A DNA stretch of 55,105 nt from Methanobacteriota archaeon. Lineage in GTDB: Archaea; Thermoplasmatota; Poseidoniia; Poseidoniales; Poseidoniaceae. This document shows positions 27,248 through 41,618 of the stretch, in pieces (the first letter of the stretch is position 1; the number at the start of each line of letters is the position of its first letter). Under the pieces are notes generated by a model. The model was not told the DNA's origin and did not search any database. It saw only the letters and a program-made list of their open reading frames with translations. Location of the stretch: assembly GCA_011524855.1 (NCBI GenBank), contig WTJK01000062.1, positions 10,983 through 66,087 of the forward strand, in the 5' to 3' direction. Position numbers and translations under genes: made by a program.

Positions 27248-27772
27248 TTAGGACCATCGATGATAGGCGGGGTGCCCTTCCTTCACAGCCACAAACAGTC
27301 CCTCGCCACGAGCGCAGACCTTGCCCTCCGCCAGCAGTTCCATCTTAACCGTGGCCCGGTCCTCTCCGAGGTCCACCGTTTCTGCATTGACGGTCAACGT
27401 GGCCCCGAGCGGGGTCGGTCGGCGCAATTGAACGCTGTACGATGCCGTGACGGTGCAGGGCGGTTGGTCCAACCCTGCAGCGTCCATCAGGGCAATGGCG
27501 GCAGTCCAGTTGCCGTGGCAATCCAACAACGTACCAATGATACCGCCGTTGACCATGCCCGGGAAGGCTTGGTGATGCGGCTCTGGGGTGTAGGTCATGG
27601 TCAACCCGTTCGCTGTTCGATGCGAGTCAATTTGCAGACCATCCGCGTTTGCTGGACCGCATCCAAAGCAGATGGAATTGGGCGCATGCAAGCGTTGGAC
27701 ACCGAGGTCGTTCATACCTCGCAATTCAACCGACGCTTCATGATTGTTCTCACGGTCAGGCGCATGCTTCAT
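27248..27772 (-). CDS. PaaI-like hotdog-fold thioesterase
   Basis: A hotdog-fold protein likely to hydrolyse acyl-CoA thioesters. Of its 174 residues, the segment 'CFGCGPANADGLQI' and the central helix 'HHQAFPGMVNGGIIGTLLDCH' match the PaaI/4HBT pattern (P-G-x-x-x-G-G-I), and strands 'VTASYSVQLRRPTPLGATL' complete the fold. The open frame extends to 28123, but that part is antisense to the plus-strand gene and not family-like. I chose the ATG at 27772; 27715 is an alternative. It is coupled to the SprT-like gene. Confidence 0.82.
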   Translation of the reverse strand: MKHAPDRENNHEASVELRGMNDLGVQRLHAPNSICFGCGPANADGLQIDSHRTANGLTMTYTPEPHHQAFPGMVNGGIIGTLLDCHGNWTAAIALMDAAGLDQPPCTVTASYSVQLRRPTPLGATLTVNAETVDLGEDRATVKMELLAEGKVCARGEGLFVAVKEGHPAYHRWS

Positions 27773-27796
27773 GTTGACAGCGTTCCTCGTCGCGGC

Positions 27797-29092
27797 ATGG
27801 GCCAGCGCAAGCGGAAGGTTCGCGTGGCCCATGAACTCCCGAAACGACGGAAGAAACTCATCGACCAGGCGTTGAAGGAGCATCGGACCGAAGACCGACC
27901 CGAATGGGACCGCTCTTCGGCGTGGGGCGACATCCGATTTTTCAGAAAGCGCATCAAGCCGGGTGAAATCCGGACGGTCCACCTCCCGCTGTTGGACGTG
28001 AGCCTCGGTGACACGTGGCCCATCCCCGTCACGGTCATTCACGGTGCTCGTCCTGGCCCATGCATCACGGTCCTGGGCGGCATTCACGGTGACGAATTGA
28101 CCGGACCATCGGCGTGCACGCACCTGCTGAGCAACGCCTTCACCGACCCCGGCAAACCGTTGGATCCCGCAACGCTCGCAGGAACCCTGCGCATCGTCCC
28201 GGTGGTGAACCTTCCAGGCTACCGGTCCAAATCACGCTATTTTCCCGATGGGCGTGATTTGAACCGACAGTTCCCCGGCAATCCATCCGGTTCGACCACC
28301 CGCCGTGTGGCGGCACAAGTTTGGCAGCACTTGGTGGAGGACAGCGATGGCATCATCGACTTGCATGCGGCTGCGAAGGGCCGAATCAACATGCCACAGG
28401 TTCGCGTCAATCTCAGTCACACCAGTTCGTACCTGCTGGCCAAGGCGTTTGGTGTTGAGATCATCATCGATTCCATCCCACCCAAGGGAACGCTTCGGTT
28501 CGCAGGGAACCAAGAGGACATCCCCGTCATCACCTACGAAGGGGGAGGAGCAGACTTCCTCGGCGACCAATCGGTTCGCGTGGCCGTTTACGGCATCATG
28601 AACGTGCTTCGCTCCTTGAAAATGGCGCACGGCGCTCCGCAGCGTCCGAAGTTCAGGATCCTGGCGTCGGGTTCCACGTGGTTGAGGGCCGCCGAAGGCG
28701 GGTTGTTGGACATGTTCGTCTCCGCTGGCAGCGTCATGCGCGAAGGCGAAGTGGTGGCGACAATTTCCGACCCTGCCACACCCGGGATGACCGTTGACAT
28801 CGTGGCGCCCGAAGATGGACTCGTCATCGGAGCAGCCACCAACCCTTTCACCGCTGCCGGAATGCCTGTTGGCCATTTCCTGCCCATTTCGAAACATTTC
28901 GCCCTGCTCGAGGAGCAAATCGACGCCAACGGTCACTTCATCGTGAACGGGAGCCAGAAGGAAAAAATCTGGCGTGAAGAGCATGAGATCAACGAAATCG
29001 CCGTCGAGGGTGACTGGGGTTCCGGGGACATCGATAACGATTGGATGGAGGCGCAGGTCGCACCTGGCCCGGACGGGGAAGAAGAGGCCTGA
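27797..29092 (+). CDS. Succinylglutamate desuccinylase/aspartoacylase-family protein
   Basis: Zinc-dependent amidohydrolase-like protein of the M14-related AstE/AspA group. The 431-residue protein has an N-terminal basic region, then the zinc-site segment 'GGIHGDELTGP' (H and E ligands), 'DLNRQFPG' and 'DGIIDLHAAAKGR' (third ligand His). The C-terminal ~130 residues form a biotinyl-like beta barrel ('GEVVATISDPATPGMTVDI', 'EDGLVIG'), as in this family, and an acidic tail. The natural substrate is unknown; members act on N-acyl amino acids or related amides. In-frame ATGs at 27764 and 27740 would overlap the divergent gene. Stop codons of this gene and the next are adjacent (convergent). Confidence 0.86.
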   Translation: MGQRKRKVRVAHELPKRRKKLIDQALKEHRTEDRPEWDRSSAWGDIRFFRKRIKPGEIRTVHLPLLDVSLGDTWPIPVTVIHGARPGPCITVLGGIHGDELTGPSACTHLLSNAFTDPGKPLDPATLAGTLRIVPVVNLPGYRSKSRYFPDGRDLNRQFPGNPSGSTTRRVAAQVWQHLVEDSDGIIDLHAAAKGRINMPQVRVNLSHTSSYLLAKAFGVEIIIDSIPPKGTLRFAGNQEDIPVITYEGGGADFLGDQSVRVAVYGIMNVLRSLKMAHGAPQRPKFRILASGSTWLRAAEGGLLDMFVSAGSVMREGEVVATISDPATPGMTVDIVAPEDGLVIGAATNPFTAAGMPVGHFLPISKHFALLEEQIDANGHFIVNGSQKEKIWREEHEINEIAVEGDWGSGDIDNDWMEAQVAPGPDGEEEA

Positions 29093-30349
29093 TCAGGCCT
29101 TCGCAAACGCTGCTACCGCAGCGTGAATCTCTTCGTCCAACATGTTCCGTTTCTGGGACTTTGCCACTTCGAAGAGGTGGGCCACCAAATCGTCGGTGGC
29201 TTCGATGCCGTGTTGTTCCAGCCACCAAATGATGTTCGACCGACCCGACATGTGACCGATGCGGATGACCTGCTTCAAGCCGAAGTCGCCCGCAGGTACG
29301 CCGGAATAGACACGGTCTGCAAGCCACTGGTCGCCCTTTCGCATGGCCTTGATCACGGCCGAGGCGTGTACACCGGTACCGGTTTCAAAGGCATCCATGC
29401 CAAACACGGGGTAATTTCGGGGAAGCGGGACTTCGATGTATTCGTTGGCTTTTTGCATGTAAGCATCCAGCAAGGTGAGGTCGTTGTCAATGACGCCCAT
29501 GAGCTTGAGGTTGACGAGCGTCTGGTCAAGCGGCGCGTTGCCAGCGCGCTCCCCGACACCCAGTGCCGTGCCGTGGATCACATCGGCACCGGCTTCAACG
29601 GCAGCGATGTTGTTGGCCACGCCCAAACCTCGGTCTTGATGTCCGTGCCAATTGACCTCGATGTCGCGGCGCTGATAGCCCGCGTCCTTGATGACCTCCT
29701 CGTCGATGAACGCGAGGAGTTTCTTGACGCCGTTGGGCGTCACGTGCCCGCAGGTGTCGCAAATGCACAAACGGCGCACGCCAAGTTCCATGGCTCGTTG
29801 ATAGATCATCTTCACATCGTTGGGGTTCGAGCGCGTCGTGTCCTCGGTAACAAACATCACGGGAACATCGTTGTCAACGGCGTAGGAAACGGCTTTTTCC
29901 ATCGTTGTCATGAGTTTCTCCATCGTCCAGCCTTCGGTGAATTGACGGATGGGGCTGGTGCCAAGGAACGCTGAGGCTTGAATCTCCATGTCGTGCTTGG
30001 CCTGCAAATCAACAAGCGGTTCAATGTCGCCCATCAACGTTCGAACTGCAGCGCCGGGACGAATCTGGTAGTCGTTCTCCTTGATGTGCGTCATCATGGC
30101 GTCGATGTGGTCGCGGTGGTGAGGCCCTGCGCCGGGCAGACCCAGGTCGACCTTCTGAAGGCCAAGGCGCTCCATGTAGGAAAGCAACTCGATCTTCTGT
30201 TCGATCGTCGGGTTGCGGGCGCTGGGGCTCTGCAAGCCGTCGCGCAGCGTTTCGTCATCAAACCACACGCCGTGAGGGTGATTGGCGGGATTTCGCGTAA
30301 ATTCATACTCTACCGTGTTCCAATCGTAAATCAACGATGAATCGTCCAT
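29093..30349 (-). CDS. 2-isopropylmalate/homocitrate-synthase-family enzyme
   Basis: An HMG-CoA-lyase-like TIM-barrel enzyme that probably condenses or cleaves an acyl-CoA with a 2-oxoacid. The 418-residue protein has the family start 'DDETLRDGLQSPS' (residues ~30-42), the metal-binding 'NWHGHQDRGLGVANN' segment (HxHxD-like), and 'GVGERAGNAPLDQ'. The C-terminal part (about 300-418) lacks the regulatory LeuA allosteric domain in its usual length. It may be an isopropylmalate synthase, a homocitrate synthase or a related enzyme; no leucine genes are nearby to decide. The ATG at 30349 has AGGTG 7 bases before it; 30382 is an alternative. Confidence 0.8.
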   Translation of the reverse strand: MDDSSLIYDWNTVEYEFTRNPANHPHGVWFDDETLRDGLQSPSARNPTIEQKIELLSYMERLGLQKVDLGLPGAGPHHRDHIDAMMTHIKENDYQIRPGAAVRTLMGDIEPLVDLQAKHDMEIQASAFLGTSPIRQFTEGWTMEKLMTTMEKAVSYAVDNDVPVMFVTEDTTRSNPNDVKMIYQRAMELGVRRLCICDTCGHVTPNGVKKLLAFIDEEVIKDAGYQRRDIEVNWHGHQDRGLGVANNIAAVEAGADVIHGTALGVGERAGNAPLDQTLVNLKLMGVIDNDLTLLDAYMQKANEYIEVPLPRNYPVFGMDAFETGTGVHASAVIKAMRKGDQWLADRVYSGVPAGDFGLKQVIRIGHMSGRSNIIWWLEQHGIEATDDLVAHLFEVAKSQKRNMLDEEIHAAVAAFAKA

Positions 30350-30458
30350 GGGATAACACCTGCTGAGAAGAGAGCCCAGCATTCCTGCACGGTCTGCCCT
30401 CCCGTTTCAATGCGTCGCTTACCGACGGTGGAGCGCGTTCAGCACACAGGATGGCAAC

Positions 30459-35178
<4,720 letters not shown>

Positions 35179-35230
35179 TCACGGCACCCGAGGAGGCTTG
35201 ATTCGCTCATCAAAAAAGACTCCCTGCGAA

Positions 35231-35247
35231 GGGGTATAAACATACCC
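35231..35247 (-). promoter_or_regulatory. TATA-containing inverted repeat upstream of gyrB
   Basis: The plus strand reads GGGGTATAAACATACCC. Positions 35232-35247 form a perfect inverted repeat, GGGTAT-AAAC-ATACCC. The sequence TGTTTATACCCC on the minus strand is identical to that upstream of rpa (17846-17857). An operator overlapping a TATA box is a reasonable reading; the implied leader to the ATG is about 95 bases. Confidence 0.5.
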
Positions 35248-35393
35248 ATAAACCACCCTCGAAAACGCATGATAGCGAGCCATTTCCGACCTCTGAAAAC
35301 CATGTTTCTACACCGCTGCGGCGCCCGCCCTCGGAGCACCGTGCCAAATGTGCATGCTTCTGGCTCAGCCCCGCCAAAAACAGAGGCGTGAGC

Positions 35394-35400
35394 GTTAAGA
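35394..35400 (+). promoter_or_regulatory. TATA-like element for aroD
   Basis: GTTAAGA centred about 26 bases before the aroD ATG at 35423. With no ribosome binding site and that spacing, the mRNA is probably leaderless. Confidence 0.45.
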
Positions 35401-35422
35401 AGAGGCCGCAGTTGGACGACGC

Positions 35423-36220
35423 ATGGCTGAACCGAAAGTGTGCGTGACCCTTGAAGGAACCACCGTGAAGGAAATGGGCGATGAAGCGGCCCGGGCCAAC
35501 ATCGCTGGTGCAGAACTTGTCGAAGTCCGCTTCGACCGCCTGTACCTTGTGAAACCTCAACCCGTGGCACAAGAGGATGAGAACGGCGAAATCAAACACG
35601 TGATGCCGCCCGAGGACGAATGGCACATCAAGAACGCCGATGAAGTGGACGCTGGAGAAGCCATTGCCACGCTCAAGGAATCCATCCCGTTGCCCGTCAT
35701 TTTCACCGTCCGACCCACCGCTGAGGGCGGACATTTCCCCGGAACGGATGAAGAACGCATGACCATCCTTGAAGCCGCCATTGAATCCAACGTCAACTCC
35801 GTTGACCTTGAATTGTCCATTGAAGCGGACACCCGAACCCGTCTCGTCGAATTGGCTGCCGGCAAGGGCGTCAAGGTGATTTCCTCCATCCACAACACCA
35901 CGACCACACCCAGCGCAGAGGAATTGGTCAACATGGTCAAGGAACACGCCACCGAAGAGGCCGTGTTCAAGTTCTGTGGCACGGTCAACGACCACCAAGA
36001 TGCGCTTCAGATCGTCGAGGCTTGCTATGAACTGAAGAACACAAGCTACCTTTACGCCTTGATGGCACTTGGCAACGGCGGAGATTGGGGGCGCCTCCAC
36101 GCACCTGCCCTCGGCCAAGCCCTCGTGTACGCCACCCTTCGCAACGAGTTCAAACTCTCCAACAAAGGACTCGTCAACGTTAGGGACCTCAAGCGCGCTT
36201 GGACCCTGATGGAATACTGA
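35423..36220 (+). CDS. aroD: 3-dehydroquinate dehydratase, type I
   Basis: This class I enzyme dehydrates 3-dehydroquinate to 3-dehydroshikimate through a Schiff base. The 265-residue protein shows the substrate Arg in 'FTVRPTAEGG', the catalytic His in 'SSIHNT' (H157), and the Schiff-base Lys in 'FKFCGTVND' (K183). An insertion of about 30 residues rich in Glu and Asp (about 45-75) is somewhat longer than usual. A TATA-like element 26 bases upstream suggests a leaderless mRNA. The stop is one base from that of the convergent membrane-protein gene. With aroA it supplies part of the shikimate pathway. Confidence 0.92.
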   Translation: MAEPKVCVTLEGTTVKEMGDEAARANIAGAELVEVRFDRLYLVKPQPVAQEDENGEIKHVMPPEDEWHIKNADEVDAGEAIATLKESIPLPVIFTVRPTAEGGHFPGTDEERMTILEAAIESNVNSVDLELSIEADTRTRLVELAAGKGVKVISSIHNTTTTPSAEELVNMVKEHATEEAVFKFCGTVNDHQDALQIVEACYELKNTSYLYALMALGNGGDWGRLHAPALGQALVYATLRNEFKLSNKGLVNVRDLKRAWTLMEY

Positions 36221-36221
36221 G

Positions 36222-37277
36222 TCACTCGGCTTCTCGTCCGCCGGTGGCATCCGGAGGCAAACCGACGGATGCCTGCATCATTGTTGGCACCTGCTTGGCT
36301 TCATCGACGCGTGGCCCAAGCCCAGCGTCCATGTACCGTTTGTTGAGCAAAAATGGCGCTGCCACCGCCACTGCGAGAAGGGCGAAGAACACCAACGGCA
36401 CGGTCCAGGTGGGCAAGACCAGCGACCGTTCAACGGGCATCAACGTCACGTCGGCTACAAGCACCTCGCCCGTGCTCAAGGAATCGCCATCGTGACCGTT
36501 GTCCCAGTGGTCGATGACGATGTAGAAATCCTGCCAGTTCGCACCCCCAAGGAGCGAATCGTAAATTTCAGGCCCATCCAAGGCGACGGAAAACGTCACG
36601 TCCGTCACGCCCTCGTAGGCGTGGACATCGCGGTAGGTGGTCCACCCGTTGGGCGTCACGCTCCGCCATTCCGGTGGAATGTCGCTCAGCGCATCGTTGA
36701 TGTCACCGATGCCATCGTCACCCCAATACCCCCAAGATCCGTGCATCATGTCGTAATGGTTCTCGTAGCGATCGTGTTGAACCGTGGTCATCAGATACAC
36801 ATCGGCGGAAGCGGGTTGGGAGACGTTGTCCACCACGGTGAAGAGGTTGACACACACCGTGGTGCGGTGGGTGCTCGAGAGGTTGACACGAAGGGAACCG
36901 GTGCTGTCGTTGCCCACTTGGAGGGTCGTATACACACCGTCCGTGAGCGGGTCAAGCACGGGCAGAGGCCATGTAGGATTGTACATCCATGAAGCTTCAG
37001 GGTGAAGGGCATTGTCCACGGGCGAGCCGTCGCGGTTGGTTCGTGACGGTTGGTCGGCAGCAACCTCGTCCTCTGCGACATCGTCCCACTCGTTGTACCA
37101 AAATCCACCCGTGAAGAAGGGAACACTGGCGTGACGTTGGACGGATTCGTTCCATGCGGTGGGAAGCACCTCACCCTCGCAATCACCGTCCGCTGCTACC
37201 GACGAGGGCACGATCACAGCCCCCGCCAGCGTGGCGGCCAGCAAGGACATCACCGTGAGCAAAACATCAACGCGCAT
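36222..37277 (-). CDS. Secreted, C-terminally membrane-anchored protein, unknown function
   Basis: I do not recognise a family. The 351-residue protein has a signal peptide (about residues 4-31), an extracellular region with many Trp, Asp and Asn and two conserved-looking Cys, and one hydrophobic segment near residues 298-320 followed by a short cytoplasmic tail. Its N-terminal open frame extends to 37442 but overlaps the upstream gene; the ATG at 37277 starts the signal peptide and has GAGG before it. It follows the large PKD protease gene by 52 bases, so it may be part of the same surface-protein unit. Confidence 0.75.
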   Translation of the reverse strand: MRVDVLLTVMSLLAATLAGAVIVPSSVAADGDCEGEVLPTAWNESVQRHASVPFFTGGFWYNEWDDVAEDEVAADQPSRTNRDGSPVDNALHPEASWMYNPTWPLPVLDPLTDGVYTTLQVGNDSTGSLRVNLSSTHRTTVCVNLFTVVDNVSQPASADVYLMTTVQHDRYENHYDMMHGSWGYWGDDGIGDINDALSDIPPEWRSVTPNGWTTYRDVHAYEGVTDVTFSVALDGPEIYDSLLGGANWQDFYIVIDHWDNGHDGDSLSTGEVLVADVTLMPVERSLVLPTWTVPLVFFALLAVAVAAPFLLNKRYMDAGLGPRVDEAKQVPTMMQASVGLPPDATGGREAE

Positions 37278-37329
37278 CCTCAACCCTTGATTGCGAACCG
37301 TTCTCGGCGGCTTGAGAACCTGTCGGCGT

Positions 37330-40300
37330 TCACCGTCGTCGGAGTGGGCGAACATAACCGCTGTCATCGCTTCGACGCTCCTCTTTGGACAAGATTTTGG
37401 GCGCTGGCGGCGGTTGGTGATGGTCCATCCCCAACAAGCCACCTTGAGCTTCGACGGTTTCGAGATCCGTGTAGGCTTCAGCGGCTTGTTTGGCCTCCTC
37501 TTCGAGCTCGGTCGGCTGCCGCATCACCAGCCAGCCCAACACAAGAGCCACGACGATGAGGACAGCAAACGTGGCCATGTCCGAACCTGCGTCGGCCAGC
37601 CATGATTTCCATTCCTCAGCACTGAACTCGGACAGGGAAGGCGGCCCTTCAGGTTCAGGAACCACCTCCACTTCCGCGGACATGGTCGTGCATTGCCCCA
37701 TGCCATCGCAAACCTCGACCACGAGCGTGTAGTAACCGGGTTCATCGTAGACATGAATGGCGCGCTCCATGGACCCAGCGGTCGGCATAACCCAATCGTT
37801 TGCGGCATCACCGTCAGCATCTTGGTCGGTTTCAACGTCAAAATCCCAACGTACGGTGTATTCAGTCAGGATGCGCTCGTCCCTCTCTTCAATGGAGCCA
37901 TCGTTCACGTCCAGATCTCGATAAATTTCCACCTCACTCCCGAATTCACGGTCCGTGATGTTGGCGTCGTAGGACGATGACACGCCTGCAAAAGTGTCCT
38001 CTGGCAGGAACAGGTCGTTGATCATAGGGGGGTGATCGACGATGATTTCAAACGAAGCCCGCGTGACATCGCCCGTTCCAAACGCATCTCGCACGGTGAG
38101 CGTGACGGTGTAGATGCCTGGCAGCACATACGCATGCCTTGGATGTGCCTCGTGATTCAACGGCGTGGCATCGCCGAAATCCCACGTGTATTCCACCAAT
38201 CCGTTCCACTCATCGGACCCCGATTCAAACGGCACGTATCGGCCTTCGAACTGGCGGTCACCGTCTCGTGTCCCGGAGGAATCGAAGAAGACCATCCGAC
38301 CGGGGGCCGTGACGACCGATCCTTCATCCGTGAACGTGTGCGACCAAGCATCGGGCTCGGTGCCCTCCGGTAGCGCTGTTTCACTGGTGATGAGGGTCCC
38401 GTTGATCCATCCGTCAAGGATTCGCACCTGAACGATGGGCAGTGGGTTTGCGATGCGGACGGTCATCGTGCGTGGGTAACTGGCCTCGCCCTCAGCATCG
38501 ACGACAACGAGGGTCACCGTGTGCTCGCCCGGCGTGGTGAAGGTGTGGGTGACCTGGGGGCGGTCCCCGTAGGTTCCGTCAGAAAACGACCAATTCCACA
38601 CGGCGATGTCGGCGTCATCACCGATCATACCATCGGGATCTCTGCTCATTCGACCGTCGAACACGTACGCCTCATCCACCTGGCCGTCCTCAGCCCTGAA
38701 GTCTATCTCGCTGGACCCCAGTGCTGAGGAGGTGCGGACCTCAAAGGCAGCAAAAGGCAGCTGGTTCAGGACCACAACGTTCAGCACAGCGGTTCGCTGG
38801 CTTCCATCATCGTCCGTGACCGTCAACGTCACGGTTTTGTTCCCCGCCGTGTCCCAGGCCAAAATCGGGTTGGCGTTTGAGCCGCTCACCGTGGAAAAGT
38901 CATCGCCTCGAGCGGGAACACCTGAGCCGAGGCGAACGCCGTCGGCGAACAGCCACTCGTAGGCGACCAGTTCACCATCCAAGTCTTCGAACACGTCAGG
39001 CATGACGAGTGAGGTGTAGGTTTGCGTAACCAGCGTCTCGCTGAACACCTGGACGGGAACCCGATTGTTGATGGTGACCTGCACCTCCTTGGTACCGATG
39101 TTGATGCCGTCCGAAACGTTGAGAACAAGGGTATAGGTGATGTTTTCACCGTCGATTTCGCCCCACTCATGTTGTTGGGCGTACACACCTACGCCGGTAT
39201 CAGACGACCCATCGCCCCAATCCCAGTGGAAGTTGAGATGCTCGGTCGGGACGTTGTCGGAGGTTCGACCCGCTGAAAACAGGATGCGTTGGTTGGTGAG
39301 CAGGCTCAATTGGTCCTCCACAACGACGTTGTTGACCGTGATGATGGGGACGGGCGCCGAATCGTCGGAGATGTTGATGACATGCACGTCGCTCTCCGAC
39401 CAGGTCCCGCCCTGGTCCATGACTCGGAGGGTGGCGTTGTACGAACCAACGGCGGTGTACGATCGCAGTGGCGACTTCAAGTTGGAGGAGCCGTTGTCAC
39501 CAAAGGACCATGCGTAAGCGGCAGGCAGGTCAAGGTAAGGAAGGGTGTTGTTGTCCAAGGACAACCCCCATGCGTCGAAACCGCCGCCGATGAATTGGAT
39601 GTTCTCCCAGGTTTGTACCTCGGGAGTTGCCACCGTTCCGTTGGCGACCGGCTTCATGTTGCCCAACAACTGAGGGGCACTGGTTGCTGCGTCAACCGTA
39701 TCGCCGAGCATGTCCTTCATGACGAGGCTGAACGTGTACTGACCGGCTTGCGGGGCTGTGAAGTACACCTCGCCGTTGACCTCTTGGCCGCCGCCCGCTG
39801 CCACACGATCGGTCAGCATGTCCACCTGTTGGCCGTTGCTGTCGGTGACGGTAATCTCGACGTCGAGATCTTCGAAAAAGGCGTTGGAAAGGACCCCGTA
39901 ACTCAGCATCACCGTGTCGTCGATGGCATCCCCGTCACGGTCAGAGAGGGTCGTTGCATTCAGGGACAAGGTCGCGGGCGAGGTGATGCGTGCCGCCTCC
40001 ACGTCGACGGTCCCGGTCGGGTAGGAGGGGCCACAGGAGGTATAATCGCAATCAGCCACCGAACTGGCGTACCAGGTAATCACCCACACCTCATCGGTGA
40101 GGTTGCCAAACCCTGGCACGAGAGCAGTCGCCACGTTGTTGGTGAAGTCAAGGTCGGTTGCAGACCACAAACCGTCCGAGGTGGCTTTGCTCACCACCAC
40201 GCCGTCGAATTGCGAAACAGAACCGGTTGCGCGGATGGTCAGCGGGGCAGGCGCAGCGCCGCCGGGGGTGAACTTGAATGAGCGGATCCCCCATCCCTCG

Positions 40301-41532
40301 ACGGGGTTGCCTGTTGATGACCAAGGTGCGAGCCAGTCGCTGTTGGTTTCGGTGGGCTGAGCCGTGCAGAAGGCGCCTCCCGTGCACACAGGGTTCAGAT
40401 CGAGGTTCGGGTAACCGTAGATGCCTTGGTCCGAATCGAGGGTCGCTGCGATGCTGAAGTTGGCGTAAATTTCTCCCATGGTCCGGCCCAACAACCCCAC
40501 TTGACCTGCTTGTGGGGAGAGAGCGAGGTTCTCCACACCCAGCCCGCCTGTGGCGGTGTCCTGTACCAGTTGGCGAACAGCAGGACCCCCGCCGAGGTGC
40601 TCGGCAAGGTACATCGTGAACATGTAACCCGCACCGTAGTCAGCGATGCGTTGGTTCCACCATCGCACCGATTGCTCGGGGCTGCCGGTCCACGCATTCA
40701 CGTGGCTGACGAGCGTTGAATCCGCTCCAAAGCAGAGATAAATGGCAACATCAGCGTTTCCTTCGTCGATCCACAGATTTTCGTAGGGGTCCAAGGCGTT
40801 GTGGAGCAAGTGCTGCAGTTCGTGGGCAAGGATGGATTTGCCCCAGGACAGGGTGATGTCAGCGAAGTCCACGAAGACCGCCTCCCGAGACGAGGCGTAG
40901 GACGGTGCGAAGTAACCACCCGTCCCGTAAGCGCCGTCCATTTGATAGATCACGATTTGGACTTGACAGTTGTTGTCAACATCGGGGGGGGCAAGCCCAC
41001 GCCCATCGAGGTAATCTTTCCCATAATAGGTGGTCATGGTAGGGTAGATGGTGGAATCCCATGTGCTGGCGAGGTTGTTGAGCACCGTGGAAGACAGCGT
41101 TCGACCCGATTCAACAAGAAACGCCACGGTGTTGGTGGTCTTGGCCACGTAGACGCTTTTGGTGCCATCGGCCGTGTTGGACGACAGCGTGTCACCCACG
41201 GTGTGGGGCGTACATGCTCTGGCGGAGCGACCCGAGGTGGCGGGTGTGTAGGTCATGTCATCAACGCCGGGGCGCCCTGCGTCAATCCACGCCTGCCGCA
41301 TGAAGCCGGTCGCTGAAACCACGGGCTCTTCCTCGTGAATGAACAGGTAAGCTGAACCTTCGTCGGGATGAAAATCATCCAAATCGCCGACGATTTCGCC
41401 AAGTTCACCGGCGTATTCAGCAGGTGCCTCCTCCTCGACAGAGGCCATGGCCGAACCCGCAAACGGTGCCCATGCCATGAGCACCATGAGGAGGGTCAAC
41501 GCCAAGGCAGAAGTGGAGCGCCGTTCCGACAT
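37330..41532 (-). CDS. Large surface metalloprotease with PKD-like repeats and C-terminal membrane anchor
   Basis: A 1400-residue secreted protein. It begins with a signal peptide (about residues 8-30). The catalytic part contains H237-E-L-Q-H241 and a later Glu in 'LWIDEGNAD' (E257), the arrangement of M30/hyicolysin-like and related gluzincin metalloproteases. From about residue 690 there are several PKD-like repeats with the typical 'W-x-F-G-D' and 'T-Y-x-x-P-G-x-Y-x-V-T-L-x-V' patterns (for example 'HWDWGDGSSDTG', 'YTWDFGDATPLNHE'). Near the C-terminus one hydrophobic helix ('AVLIVVALVLGWLVM') is followed by a basic cytoplasmic tail. I chose the ATG at 41532 with GGTGA 7 bases before it. 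The likely role is degradation of external protein at the cell surface. Confidence 0.85.
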   Translation of the reverse strand: MSERRSTSALALTLLMVLMAWAPFAGSAMASVEEEAPAEYAGELGEIVGDLDDFHPDEGSAYLFIHEEEPVVSATGFMRQAWIDAGRPGVDDMTYTPATSGRSARACTPHTVGDTLSSNTADGTKSVYVAKTTNTVAFLVESGRTLSSTVLNNLASTWDSTIYPTMTTYYGKDYLDGRGLAPPDVDNNCQVQIVIYQMDGAYGTGGYFAPSYASSREAVFVDFADITLSWGKSILAHELQHLLHNALDPYENLWIDEGNADVAIYLCFGADSTLVSHVNAWTGSPEQSVRWWNQRIADYGAGYMFTMYLAEHLGGGPAVRQLVQDTATGGLGVENLALSPQAGQVGLLGRTMGEIYANFSIAATLDSDQGIYGYPNLDLNPVCTGGAFCTAQPTETNSDWLAPWSSTGNPVEGWGIRSFKFTPGGAAPAPLTIRATGSVSQFDGVVVSKATSDGLWSATDLDFTNNVATALVPGFGNLTDEVWVITWYASSVADCDYTSCGPSYPTGTVDVEAARITSPATLSLNATTLSDRDGDAIDDTVMLSYGVLSNAFFEDLDVEITVTDSNGQQVDMLTDRVAAGGGQEVNGEVYFTAPQAGQYTFSLVMKDMLGDTVDAATSAPQLLGNMKPVANGTVATPEVQTWENIQFIGGGFDAWGLSLDNNTLPYLDLPAAYAWSFGDNGSSNLKSPLRSYTAVGSYNATLRVMDQGGTWSESDVHVINISDDSAPVPIITVNNVVVEDQLSLLTNQRILFSAGRTSDNVPTEHLNFHWDWGDGSSDTGVGVYAQQHEWGEIDGENITYTLVLNVSDGINIGTKEVQVTINNRVPVQVFSETLVTQTYTSLVMPDVFEDLDGELVAYEWLFADGVRLGSGVPARGDDFSTVSGSNANPILAWDTAGNKTVTLTVTDDDGSQRTAVLNVVVLNQLPFAAFEVRTSSALGSSEIDFRAEDGQVDEAYVFDGRMSRDPDGMIGDDADIAVWNWSFSDGTYGDRPQVTHTFTTPGEHTVTLVVVDAEGEASYPRTMTVRIANPLPIVQVRILDGWINGTLITSETALPEGTEPDAWSHTFTDEGSVVTAPGRMVFFDSSGTRDGDRQFEGRYVPFESGSDEWNGLVEYTWDFGDATPLNHEAHPRHAYVLPGIYTVTLTVRDAFGTGDVTRASFEIIVDHPPMINDLFLPEDTFAGVSSSYDANITDREFGSEVEIYRDLDVNDGSIEERDERILTEYTVRWDFDVETDQDADGDAANDWVMPTAGSMERAIHVYDEPGYYTLVVEVCDGMGQCTTMSAEVEVVPEPEGPPSLSEFSAEEWKSWLADAGSDMATFAVLIVVALVLGWLVMRQPTELEEEAKQAAEAYTDLETVEAQGGLLGMDHHQPPPAPKILSKEERRSDDSGYVRPLRRR

Positions 41533-41588
41533 GAGATTCACCGTGAGAATCAAGTGACAGATTCCCATTTCTCCGTCCGCAATGGAGG

Positions 41589-41596
41589 TATTTAAG
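41589..41596. promoter_or_regulatory. Bidirectional TATA-like element between two peptidase genes
   Basis: TATTTAAG on the plus strand, CTTAAATA on the minus strand. It lies 27 bases before the plus-strand M28 peptidase ATG (41619), so that mRNA is probably leaderless. It lies about 60 bases before the minus-strand protease ATG (41532), which has a ribosome binding site, so that mRNA would carry a leader of about 30 bases. Confidence 0.5.
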
Positions 41597-41618
41597 AGTC
41601 CGTGGTTCGGGCGTCATC

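Noticed and set aside
27773..28123. N-terminal extension of the thioesterase
   Set aside because: Antisense to the aspartoacylase-family gene and lacks hotdog features.
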